Assembly: GCA_964059195.1 (NCBI GenBank)
Contig: CAXKWD010000006.1
Location: forward strand, 136,708,039-136,772,038
Reading direction: 5' to 3'
From: Ectobius pallidus
Lineage: Eukaryota; Arthropoda; Insecta; Blattodea; Ectobiidae
DNA: 64,000 bases
Shown here piece by piece: positions 13,759-25,440 of this stretch. Numbering within the stretch: position 1 is the stretch's first letter; every line of letters starts with the position of its first letter. Both the position numbers and the translations under genes were made by a program. The notes beneath the pieces were generated by a model. That model did no database searches, had not been told where the DNA came from, and saw nothing but the letters and a program-made list of their open reading frames with translations.

Positions 13759-13814
13759 AAACACTTCAACTGGATAGACAACATCCAAACACTTCAACTG
13801 GATAGACAACATCC
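13759..13814. repeat. 28-bp tandem duplication
   Basis: AAACACTTCAACTGGATAGA and the next eight bases are present twice, head to tail (13759-13786, 13787-13814), with no difference. Confidence 0.9.
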
Positions 13815-16800
13815 AGCTGCTAACAAACTATGAGATCGCTAATCTCAGCATGGAAGACAGTCGGGGGAACCAACTCCACGGCACGACTATTGGTTGCTTT
13901 CAAATCTCGCGGCCAGCTGCTACTTGCCCGCCGACAGAATGTCGACACAAACAGCTAGAGGTCGACCACTTCTCCGACCTCAAGTTATGAACCACCAGAA
14001 ATTGTCTTACGACCTCCAGAATGACTCATTTATTATAGTACCCCAACTACCATTATCCGAGTAAACGTGATACTGTTGTAATTCAAAGTAAATAATACGT
14101 TATAAGTATCAGCCACCTGCCACTAGATGATAAATTTAAATAATTTTACCGAAATACAAACATTGAGAGCTCTGTTTTGTGCACGTACATGGTTAAATCA
14201 TGCCTTCTCCATCTGAAATACACATTGTTTAAGAGATCCTTAAGAATCTCGATCAATTCATTTTTGTCTTATTACAGTAACTCAAACTCTTGCTTACAGC
14301 TCAATGAATCTATAAAACTGTTCTGCTTTATAAGTACATGTACAATATGAAACTATATGAGCAAAAAGCTGTCGTTACAGACAACCCTGGGATCATAAGT
14401 ATGTAAGTAATTCAACCTACGACAAAAATAAAAAAATCAATAATTTTTTTTAATTAAAAAAAGAATGTTTTGAAATGATAACTTACGTGTATTTTCACAA
14501 CAATCTTGCAAATTCACAATAGCTCACGATACCTGCTATAATCAAATTATCCGAGTTTTCAATTTATTTTGACACTAAATAAATTTGAAGATTTGGAAGT
14601 ATTGATCTTGGACTTACACAAACGTATTTTGAAGATCAATGAAGAAATCACGTCACAATTTAGGCGATTAAAAAAAAACTACCTTTCATTAAAATAAAAT
14701 GGATTAGTGCCAGTTGTTGGTGTACCAGTTTGTCAAATTAATAAACCTTTAAGCGTAATTATAGTCTATTCCTATTCTACACAGGTCTACTGAGTTTTAG
14801 TATTTGTTCATTGTTAATAGTTTGTTCAAATCATTTTTGTATACATTGCAAATGTTGCCTTATTTATTTGGCTGTCTGTCAAGTTCAGGAGGTGATATAA
14901 ATTTACTTTCCTAGAATATTTAATACGTAGTAAATGAACCCAAGAGAAGGCCCCTAATTCAAGGCGTATAATATAATATTTGCATTTACACAAATATTTC
15001 TTGAGTAACACAAGTTAAAAGAATGACTGAATTAAACAAACGAAACTATATAAAAGTGGAAAATAAATTAAACATTTCCTTTAATGTGCCTGATATATAC
15101 CACAGACTCTATTCATCAAGAGTTATCATTCCTCAGAGCTGTCATCTTATATTGTAATCTCTGTAGTTTTGAGAGATAATTTTTTTTTTATGACAAGAAA
15201 TGATGGGGTTCTTCATAAAGAGCTACAGTGAAATGATTATTTATTTCTAGTTACATTTACGTTGACCCCAGGATAATAGAGAACTTGCAGGTGTCTAAGC
15301 AAATTACTGACTTGCGAAGTCAATGAATATATGTAACCAAGAGTTTGAATACTTGTTTGCTAGTTTCATGTGGAAAACATCTAAACCATGTGTAAATTTT
15401 ATCTAGTACATAAATACAGCTTGAACTAGAAGACCTACCAGATAATGAAATAGGCAGAAAGTAGCTAAAAATGCAAATGTGTAGATACAAACAGGAAGGA
15501 CATTTTAACTGGCTTGACACTTCAAGGCCAAACAAGTTTGAAAAGTAACTCTTAATAAACCATACCTCATGCACACATATGTAATACACCAAATGTTCAT
15601 GCAGAGCAGTCTAAACCTAAGCAACTGTGCAGGATGAAGCCTCTTATTTCACAGAGCTGGAATGAAAATACTAGCAACAGAAGCCCCAGGAATGCCTACG
15701 AGTCTCAAAACATGGAAATATGTGACTATACAATGGCTGACAACTCAAAATATTAATTACAAACATCTGACAAATGGCTGTAGATACAGTAACTTAAAAC
15801 AGTCTGGATAACGTATACAAAACAGTCTTAGCACAAACTGGGTTGATGGTCTTCCTAAATAGACTCCCGACTATGGGTAACCCTACTTGAAATACTACAA
15901 CACAATAACAGGGGGGTGGGAATAAGAATAATCAAAATGTTAAAAAATAAATAAACCCAAATAAACAGATGTGTGACAAATCTTCCGACCCAAAAGGCCT
16001 ATAAAATATTTTAAACCCATTCTTTAAAACAGGATGGTCCCATCAACCAATAAGCAATTTCTTCAACAATAATTAATTTCATAAAACGGGACTGTCAAAT
16101 GATAACAGTTTACTAAGGGATTTTATTTTAATTAAAATTTCTGCAAACTATACATTTGTATTGCTTATATTAGAAAATGTAACACGCTAATAAATAAGAT
16201 CTAGAGAAGATATCCGACAATCACAAACTTTATATACTGTATGTACTGCGCTGTTTAAACTGCTATATGTTAATTCACACACTTAACTTAAAGCAATGAG
16301 CAAACTATTAAATAAAAAAAAAAAAAACCTTCTGTGCACAAATAGTAAGACTTAGAACATAGTTAAACAGTAGGCTAACAAAATTGATGATTCCATCATT
16401 GCACAGCAGATCTGTGAAACTATGTAAGGCACATGCTTGCACAAACCATGGTGTTTAAATCATTGATTAACGATTTCAACACCATGAAAAAACAACCCAT
16501 AATCTTCACAAACACCAGACCACCAACTAACTTACCTGCAATGCTCTGGGCAGGGAATGGTGCAATCATTAGACCTGGGATTTTAGAGCGTAAGACTATT
16601 TCTCCAATTTCATAGCTTCAGCAATATTTACAGATTTTCTCTCTCAAAATTCAACATTTATAGCAATTATTACTCATGGAATTCCCTAGGGCAAAATGTT
16701 TTGTTAGAATTGCAAATGAGTCTGAATTAACTTATTACTCAACTTAAAATGCTCATGGGGTACTTACTGATGAGTAGGATATATACATTTTTTAAGGGTC

Positions 16801-17770
16801 TTGCATATACATTTTTCTTTATTGTTTCACAACATTAATTCTATAATTTTAGTTGCCCAAAAATTTGTTCTTAGTAACAAAAAATCCCAGGTTTAATAAT
16901 CAAATTATAATACTTCTAAACATAAAGGTAATGACTCTGTAGACTTTGCATTGTGAATTTACAATCTGTAGCACTCTGAGCATTTAATCTGTACTACGTA
17001 TTATTTCTTTACTCACGTGAAATAAAGGATAAGACTTAAATTTTTTCAGTGTACTATGATAACTATAATCTACAATGTCCACTTCAAAATCATGTTAACA
17101 CCAAGATAAGGCAAATTTTATAAACTGACCAAATAAAAGAACATGGACCAAGCAGTGTCATTTAAGCCAAGGCCTGGGTCCAAATCTGAGAGGTTTCTAG
17201 CATTAAGATCAGATATACTGTCTGCAAGAAGCCAAAGCACTTAGTTTTACAAATGGCAAAGTCCAAGACATACTTCCTACGTGTTCTTCTGAATTCGGAG
17301 CACAAAGTTACAAAGACAATTTTTTTTAAATATAATAGTGTAATCATATTTTATTTCAAATTAAAGCTGAAGATGCTTGTGTGTCTGGTACAGAACCAAA
17401 TAATGTATCTTACAGGGTACATTATGTGTCCCTTACAGAACTGTTCATTTTCTGATAAAAATATAACTTGAAGGTATTTTTTTTAACATATGTCTTAAAC
17501 GGAACTTGGAATGGCTCTTGGGCTACTGCCGATCACACAACCAACTGGGTTTGAGCAAGCAGAAAAAATGGCCCTGCACTTGAAACTAGTTGTAATGCCT
17601 AAAGCTTTTGGCAGCAACATGGTCTTATAGTGATGCTTCTTTTTCCCCCATTTTCATGACATGATATGAAAAATTATTCCAAATCCTTGGAGAATTATAA
17701 TATAAACTTCCAGACATCCGAAAAATCAAAATAAGTGCTGATATAGAATAGAGGTATAGGCCTGTAAGGA
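13815..17770. other. Mostly AT-rich, gene-free sequence
   Basis: A GC-richer patch lies at about 13815-14000 with no frame I recognise. The rest is AT-rich. The one exon candidate here, 16536-16615 on the minus strand, is listed separately. Confidence 0.4.
16536..16615 (-). CDS. Candidate internal exon, unidentified
   Basis: On the minus strand, 80 bases end in GCATTGCAG|GTAAGT, an ideal donor, and read YEIGEIVLRSKIPGLMIAPF and six more residues without a stop. The best acceptor (GCTGAAG) has a weak pyrimidine tract. With that acceptor the exon begins with one base of a split codon, which is the phase needed after RS-gene exon 2 (30089). That would make an intron of about 13.5 kb. The family is unknown, and the acceptor is the weak point. 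Confidence 0.2.
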
Positions 17771-17771
17771 A

Positions 17772-18050
17772 AAAATGCTTTTTGCAGATGATACTAGTGT
17801 ACTTGTAACAGAAAAATCACAAGAAGATTTATCAAGAATAACTTCAAAGGCTTTTCGCAAACTAATTCATGGTTTCAAGCTAATAAAATGACACTAAATA
17901 TTGAAAATACCCACTTTATTCAATTTAGAACAAAACATAGAAGAATCTTGAACCTTATAATTAATTATCAAAAACAAATCATAGAAGAAATAAGTACTAT
18001 AAAATTTTAAGGACTACAAATTGATCAAAATCTTGACTGGAAGACACATT
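17772..18050 (+). mobile_element. LINE reverse transcriptase fragment (Jockey/CR1-like)
   Basis: The frame reads KMLFADDTSVLVTEKSQEDL, holding the reverse transcriptase catalytic FADD motif. After a frameshift it reads SWFQANKMTLNIENTHFIQF, the usual downstream segment, and later LQIDQNLDWKTH. A frameshift and stops make it inactive. It ends abruptly where another LINE begins. Confidence 0.7.
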
Positions 18051-18051
18051 G

Positions 18052-19150
18052 AAATGGAAGTCTTCATGGACTTCGCCAAAGTTTTCAACAATCTGGACAG
18101 AAAGATAATGGACAATAAACTGGAAAAAGTGATAGGTTTAAGCACCCAATGGGCACCCTGATCCACAACATACTAGCATACTACACACTGTACATAAACG
18201 ATGATACATTCTCAAGGTAACACAAAAGGTGTATTATAGTGAGATACAATAAGTCCTCTCTTATTCAACACAGCCACATGATATAGATGTCATAAAACAG
18301 CAGACAAGAGAAATATCACCCTGCATATACGCAGATGACATGGTCATAGCATCACGAGACAGGAATTATGAATGGCAATAAATGTAGGCCTACTTGAAGT
18401 ATGGACCGATGAAAACAAACGGCAAATTAACACAAAAATAACCATCCAAATGATCTTTTTTGCAAGGGTAGAAGAGAAGCTTCTACAAAAATAAACCACT
18501 ACACACAGCCAATGCATACAATGCACCTTGGTATCACCTTCCAAACAACAATTAAATATTTATGCATCCACATTAAAGAAAGGACAATAGCTGCAACGAA
18601 AGCTATCTACAACACTGACTGAACTTTCCCTAAACACAGCAATCGTGCTTTTCAAGGTGAAAATACTACCAATACTAACATATGGTATACAGTCAATATG
18701 GGACAGGCTCACGGCAAAAAAACTTCGGAACAATAGAAAATGTTAAGGCCCGTCTTCTGAAAGCAGCCTTAGGACTATCAACATTCCCACCCTCAAGAGT
18801 ATCTTATGAACTGGCGAAGGAACCCTTCCTCATAGAGGACCTTCGCATCAAACTACAACTTCCTTTCACCACTAATTGGCTGATAAAGCTGGAAGAAAGA
18901 AGACAGAAAAGGAGTGAAATCTGGCCTGAGTTCTACTCCAGGGAGCCATGCTGAATAGATCATGGACAGACACCAACTACAAGTAACGACACCTAGTGAC
19001 ATCTCTAGCAGCACATGGTTATCATCACAAGCTGTGCAAAAACAAGTTATACCACACACCAACACCAACATGTATCTGTGAACAACACATGGAAAATAAC
19101 ACAGTAAACTGTGAAGAACGACAGAACAATAACGGACTTATGTTCAGCAA
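18052..19150 (+). mobile_element. LINE family L-A remnant, copy 1
   Basis: Decayed 3' half of a LINE. It reads VFMDFAKVFNNLDRKIMDNK (RT motif A region), then IYADDMVIASRD (catalytic YADD), then GLSTFPPSRVSYELAKEPFL and the tail toward TPTCICEQH, a cysteine-containing C-terminus. Many frameshifts and deletions; the motif A to motif C interval is shortened. The same family as 25441-27985, whose matching segment reads RSRLVYQLARETFLIEDLR. Confidence 0.7.
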
Positions 19151-20135
19151 AGCAATGAAGTGAACCACAATCTGTGCGCATTTTGTTATTAAATGGTAAG
19201 GACAAAACTGAGTTCAGCATGTATAGCTTTAAGAATTTTGAATGATATATTATAACAGTATGCCTAACTCATGGTATATTTTTCATATTATAATTTTATA
19301 ATGAGGTATAGAATCATATTCTCTGCCCACAGGAAGAAAATATTTAGATTACAAAAATGAGCAAGAAGAGAAACTTCTAAACTGCTTCTTTTTAAATTAA
19401 AAGTCCTTACTCTCACAGGGAGTATATATTCTGTTATGTTTTACATGGTAGATAATATTGAGAAACTGAACTAATTTCAGTGTACATGGTCGTATACTAG
19501 AAACATGAACGATTTACAGACTAATTCATTAAACTCTTCCAGAAGGATGCTATTATTCTACAATATACAATGAGCTTACAAGAAACATTAAAGTATGTAT
19601 TAAAAGCAAATGTAAATCTTTCAAAAGATTTCTCAAGGAATTTTTAATTATTCACACCTTCTACAATATGGATGAATATTTCCAGTTTGAATAAGTTTGG
19701 CAGCTTACAGTACTGTATATTGTTATGAGATGCAAGTATATTTTGCTCTGATGTGTTCTATATCCTTGAGCCTTCCTCAACACAGGATCTACAGGACGAG
19801 ACATCTACATCTACATCAGAAAGTCTTCAATATCTCTATGGACAGTGATCAGGTGCAACAATAATCTTAATTAAAGCTTCGGAAACTGTCTTACCCAGCT
19901 TGATATAAAATCACTGTCTCTATCTCCTCACCTCATCTGACGGTTTCAGAAGTTTCAATAAAAAATACAGTTTAACACAATGAAAATCTAAGTAAGTTAA
20001 TAGAATGAAGTTCCAATAAGTATTGAACAGACCTCCCTTAAAAGTTGATGTAATATCATTGTCTAAAGTTTTCATTACATACAAGAAAAAAGTACTTCAC
20101 CACATGCAAATTGAGGAACAATTGGTTGCTGCTGA
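19151..20135. other. AT-rich sequence without genes
   Basis: No coding or repeat feature recognised. Confidence 0.5.
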
Positions 20136-20808
20136 GAGGGCTATTCTTTTTTTCAACCTCCGATGGGGCATAAAATAAAAACCACAGTGAAAATCAAAAC
20201 TGTTTTATTTGGAACATTTAGGTACACCTTCTAGCTACTTCTCTACATAGTCACGCTCCAATGGAGACATTTGTCGTACCATGGTACCAACTTTCCAATA
20301 CCCTCTTCATAGAAACTTGCCGCCAGCATATTGAGAAGGGTCTTCACGGCATTTTGAAGTGTTATGAAGTTCTTCGTTAGTGTGAAAGCGCTGTCCTCCC
20401 AGATCTTTGTTCAGCTGCCGAAAAAGATAAAAGTCACTCGGCACGGGAACGAGTTTTTGAAATCCATCGTCACTGGAGATAAATGTGGCTTCATTATGAC
20501 AATCCAGAATCAAAGAACAAACCAATCAATGGATCCACATAAATTTCCTGAACAAACCCAAGATCTGGCTTCCACACCAACAAAGAACTTCAGAACACTT
20601 CAAAATGCTGTGAAGACCCTTCTCAAGCAGCAAGCTTCTATGAAGAGGGTATTGGAAAATTGGTACCACGCTACGACAAATGTCTTAATCGGAGCGCGAC
20701 TATGTAGAGAAGTAGCTAGAAGGTGTACCTAAATGTTCCAAATAAAACAGTTTTGATTTTCACTGTGGTTTTCATTTTATCCATTGGAGGTTGAAAATAG
20801 TAGCCCTC
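20136..20808. mobile_element. Palindromic mariner: two 3' ends facing outward
   Basis: Both ends begin GAGGGCTA and share about 130 bases of inverted sequence including CAACCTCC and GTGAAAATCAAAACTGTTTT. The left half, read on minus, encodes a mariner transposase C-terminal segment (DFYLFRQLNKDLGGQRFHTN); the right half, read on plus, encodes a related one (QAASFYEEGIGKLVPRYDKC) and runs into the other end. The turning point is near 20500. No 5' half is present, so it makes no transposase. Confidence 0.7.
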
Positions 20809-23800
20809 ATACATGAAACAATACCAGAACTGGTCTCAAGAAAACTAATGGCAAAAATGATTTGGAGATATTAAATTACTATGGCTGTGCCATGGTGAGC
20901 GTCAATTCTTCTAAAAGCTTTGCAGCATCATAAACAGTACTAATTCACCTGCTATTACTCATAATTAACTCAAATATTTTTAAAAAGCAGGATGAAAATT
21001 TAAGTTTTATTATTTTTAATATTATAACTTAGTAGGCTAATGGTATCATGGCCCAGCCATAGTATTATGAGTTACATTAATTTCTGCATTTTATGTTTTC
21101 ATCCAAGCACTTAGCAGAGAAAGAACAAGATGAGGTATGTGCATAACTTATTAAAGGATTCTCTATCGAGAAAACTCACATATTTCGAGCTATGGTACTC
21201 GTAAGTTCATCATGCAGACTAAAAGGGACAGAAATACCAGAATTAATTATTTGGGGTGGAAGAGAAAATGAAGAAAAATACAATATTTATAGAACAAATA
21301 TGAAAGTGTATGGACTGTAAATACTGCAGTAGCCTAATAGTGGCTATGATAATAGATATTTTACAAAATTAATCTTTACAGACTTTTTCAGATATAATGG
21401 AAAAATTTTCCCCATAAGAATTATATAGGTCTATCTGCAAACTATAATTTTATAACAAAAAAGAATAACAAATTATAATCAATTTACTTAACAAACCAAC
21501 TCCCTGTTTACTATGATGAAAAGTATGTTTGCAATGTGGATATTGTCAGCCTTGTAACAAAAAATGGCAATTTTTTATGAACAACAAAATAAAAAAACTA
21601 TAAATAACAACATCTTAAACAAAATATTGAACCCTCAATAATCCAGGAAATTTGTGGATCTTGATAAAGACTGTAGCACTGGAATGAAAATATAGCTAAT
21701 TTTATTTTAATTAAGTTCTTTAGGTAGCTGATATCTTTCACCAATATTCAATTGTTAAGCCTATAATGTATATACAAATTATGTTTGTATAATCTTGTTA
21801 ATATATTATTTATTCATTCCAATAATTAATGTGTTAAACAACATACCTTTTAAATGGCACTTCTGCGTCTCTATAGCAGCCATGGGTGCAGAAAGAGAAA
21901 AATTTAATGCTTAATAAAGTTAAAAAAAATTAATTCATCTGGGAAGTAAAGTAGAATTTACAGGACGAAAATTTTAAATCTCAATCACAATAGAAATGCC
22001 TGCTTTACATGCGCTAATTAATAAGGAGGGGTAACAATGTAATCTCTTTAATTTTTCCTATAAACAGGTGTTTCTATAGTTTAATGTTTCCAGGAAACAT
22101 GAGAAGAGCAAGGACCAAATACAGATAAATCATGGTAGCTTAAATTATCAAGCATACCAGCTTCTGTTTAAATGTTGCCCCTCATGTTTAATATTACGCT
22201 ATGCTTTAATATGCAATATTGTAATAAATTATCACAGACAGAAGAGATTGTGGAGTAAAAAGAGCAGTAGGAAAAACAGCAAAAAAAAATCATTGTATTT
22301 GAGATCTGTTAGTTGTGCTTCACTGTTTCCAAACAAACAAACAAAAATAAAAAAACTCTTTAAAATAATTTGGCACATTGCAATGTTTTGGAAATAACAG
22401 ATGGTATGACTGAATCCTCTCCTTGTACGTTCCACATGGAATGTTAGTGAAACCACAGTTATTTAGACACCGACTACAAGGGTACTATGGGGCTCAAGAA
22501 CCCAACGGAGATATTTAAAGGGTGCTGTAAACTAACTGGGTTCTTCTGCACGATGATACTGTTTTCTGGTAACAAGGCCTGAACAACTTGACAACATTTA
22601 GAAATGGGAGGAAAACAGGCTGACAAGGATATGATAGTGCATGGCAAGGACCAGATTCATTCTCACATGAAAACATGTAGCCTAACCATATTAAAATAAA
22701 TCTGAACATACTAATGGCACGCTTCATTGGTTGTCATCTGATTTAAGCTATATACTGAAAATTGCATTAAAACAGGGACTGCATTCAGTGCAGTAAACTT
22801 AAGTGTACTGAAACACATTTGAATTCGGGTTTGGTAAGGCATATTGCTGGGTTTCCATATGAGGTGCTACTCGGCCCATAGGTTGTCTACCAACACTTAT
22901 TGGGGCTGACGATCATGCATCTCATTGGTCCTTCCCCCACAGGCTTATCCAATGCTGTCCATAGCTTTTTATACGCACACTTTAAAGGGTCATAGCATGC
23001 TCACCAAGTTAGATTAGGTTTTCCCATACAGCCTACTGTTTACAATAATTACTGTAGGCTTACTTGAAAACTGGATTAAGATATCCGTAAGAGGAACTGG
23101 GGGTATTCCTTGGCGGAAGTACAGAAATACAGGGAGGAGATCAGGGAGATTTGGGGATTAAGCCCCCAAGGAAAGGGGATCCAAGGCAAAGAAGTAGGTC
23201 TACAGGAACAGACCACCATCACCACTCTTATTACCAACAGGTTTCCAGCACTCAATATTCACCACATGACCAACGCCCACTCCTGGACCAAAAATAGATC
23301 ATCGTCCAGTGTAACATGCAGCAACAGTGAGCTCCATTACCAACATTGAAAAGCTTGCAAGGGGGAAAGGTTGAAGGCCAGGGGAAGTGAAGGCACGGCT
23401 AGGGTAAGGTAGGGGAAGCAGGACATCGCCATGGCAATGCACAGAGGGGAGTGAAGTGAGGACCAAGATGTAGCAGATTCCTCCATTTCGCCCGCCAACA
23501 TCTCCTCTCCCGAGAATGAAATATTTTGAAATAAGTGTGTTTTTACTGTTTTATAAAGACAATCTCGCTTTAAAGTGTGGGTAGTAGGACTTACAGTTTT
23601 AAATATAGTCTAAATTAACATGTTATATGGTAACATCAAATTATGAAGTTTTTTGTGCTTCTAAACCAAAATCACACGCAATCATGTGCTTGATTGTCCC
23701 CTTAATTTTTAAGGATGTGGTAAGCCTACCTAGGCCTATGCTCAATAGCCTTTTGAGTATAATACTGCCTCTCTCACACTGCTGCATCCCACTACAGTTT

Positions 23801-24140
23801 TCTGTTGCATGAGTGCACCATCAGTCAAAACATGAATGATTTTAATGTGTTTAATAATTCACTGCTAAACTCAAATATAGTAAATTCGATAACACTGTTT
23901 TCACCACCCCCAAGTTTGAATTCTGTTTCTCTACGGTACCTCTATTAATAAATTTCTTTCTTTCTCTCATCTGATTCTGGCTCTTGGAGCGCACACACAA
24001 CTTTATTTCCCTCATCACTAAAATTACTTTTGTCTTATTTTTGTTCCCTTCTCCTGTGCTTACATACACCATGTTTCAATGAGACTATAAAAGATACCCT
24101 AGGCAGAAGCTTTGGTATGGTAGATTGTTATTGTTATTAA
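20809..24140. other. Gene-free sequence with a GC-richer patch
   Basis: AT-rich throughout except about 22850-23520, which is GC-richer and contains a 79-codon frame (23110-23349) without recognisable domain. No exon with two good splice sites was found. Confidence 0.4.
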
Positions 24141-24364
24141 TTGTAACAGGTTGTGGCAAAATGGAACAGGTCGCCACTTAGGCTCTGCCCACTCCAGCCG
24201 TGCGCTGTTATGGCGACGGCAATGCAGCTCACTGTTATATTCACCCTTGTACCAAAGTCTCTCTTTAGCATTATTCTGGACCCATAGAATTAGGCCTATA
24301 TTGTTCAGCGAAGACTTTTAGATTTGAATGGTATGCCACCGACAAGACGTCCTAGTTGATTCAT

Positions 24365-24680
24365 TGGGAAAAAAGTAATACATGCCACGCACGAGTCCCC
24401 ACTCCCACTCCCTAATGGGACCCGCATGGAAAGTAGGGGTTTTGGGTGGGGAGACATCTAGCGGCGGCATTTGAACTACTAGCAGCAATGGTAGATGCTT
24501 TTATTTTAAAATATTTTTTTTTATAATCATTTTTAATAATAGTGAAATATTATGCTTGGTGCAAGGGTCTTTTTTTTTTATTACTGGCGTTGAGCAGCGG
24601 CCAGCGGGTAGCTAGGAGCGACCAGGCAAGCAGGGGGAAGGGGGGGACACGTGCGTGGCATGTATTACTCTTTCGCCGAT
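24365..24680. repeat. Foldback repeat F, copy 1
   Basis: Inverted arms: AGTAATACATGCCACGCACG at about 24374-24393 and its exact reverse complement at about 24651-24670. The interior holds the core TGCTTGGTGCAAGGGTC near 24553 that recurs in other copies. It sits inside a broader repeat starting about 24145. Confidence 0.6.
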
Positions 24681-24850
24681 TAATTAAACCAAAATGACCC
24701 ATGAACCATTTAAAACTTCCCTTGAACCAAATCGGTTCTTTTCAGAGCCAACTAATATTTCACAATTACGATTAATACAAAATTAAAAAGTCTGCTATTT
24801 CATGTAGCTCTCTAAACTTAAATAGATGAATTCTCATTTCACACCGCAAC

Positions 24851-24945
24851 AATCACTCAAAGGCTTAGTGGTTGGCTATGATGCTAGTGATGCCGTGTTC
24901 GAATCCCGCATGATGCGTAAATTTGTAGAATAGGAATAGGGGGAA
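24851..24945 (+). repeat. SINE family 4, copy 1 (tRNA-like head)
   Basis: AGGCTTAGTGGTTGGCTATG followed by ATGCTAGTGATGCCGTGTTCGAATCCC: an A-box-like start and a good B box (GTTCGAATCCC). An inverted copy lies at 25330-25436. Confidence 0.5.
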
Positions 24946-25329
24946 AATAGGTTCTAAATGTAATAAAATTGTGAAATAGACAAAATTAACCTAAAATGGC
25001 ACTGAAAACTGCTGTCAAAACATGAATTTCCATGTGCTGGCCGATGTTCTATTGTCACACAATCAGTCACGTGGTGATAATCCAATACATAAAACCTAAT
25101 GGTAAAAACCTGGTAGCACTGGATAAGCCTTTGCGAGAATGGCCAGAGATGCAAGATCATCGGCCAGCATATGGGAGTGTTGGTGTTCAACCTTCGGGTT
25201 GCATAACCACTCTGAACACCTTGGGTGGAATTCTAGTAGAGTGCTATAGTAAACCCTTTAATTCTCCTTTCTTCACTTGCTTCTCCTCCTACTTCCTCCC
25301 TTTCTCTCACCTCCTCTTCAGCCTACTTA

Positions 25330-25436
25330 CCTATTTGGGAGCTATTCATAATAGTAAATTTTGTATCGACTGGTAAGCAAACCCAGAATCACTAGCATCA
25401 TAGCTAGCAGCCTTAACCATACGCCACGAGTGATTG
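25330..25436 (-). repeat. SINE family 4, copy 2
   Basis: On minus: CACTCGTGGCGTATGGTTAA, then GCTATGATGCTAGTGATTCTGG, matching copy 1. Both share an AAATTT-GTA/ACTAT tail. The two copies are inverted 400-500 bases apart. Confidence 0.5.
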
Positions 25437-25440
25437 CTGA

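Noticed and set aside
23110..23349. 79-codon frame in a GC-richer patch
   Set aside because: No recognisable domain and no clear splice sites around it.
25031..25172. Inverted pair TGCTGGCCGATG / CATCGGCCAGCA
   Set aside because: Arms are only about 14 bases with no target duplication, too weak to call an element.
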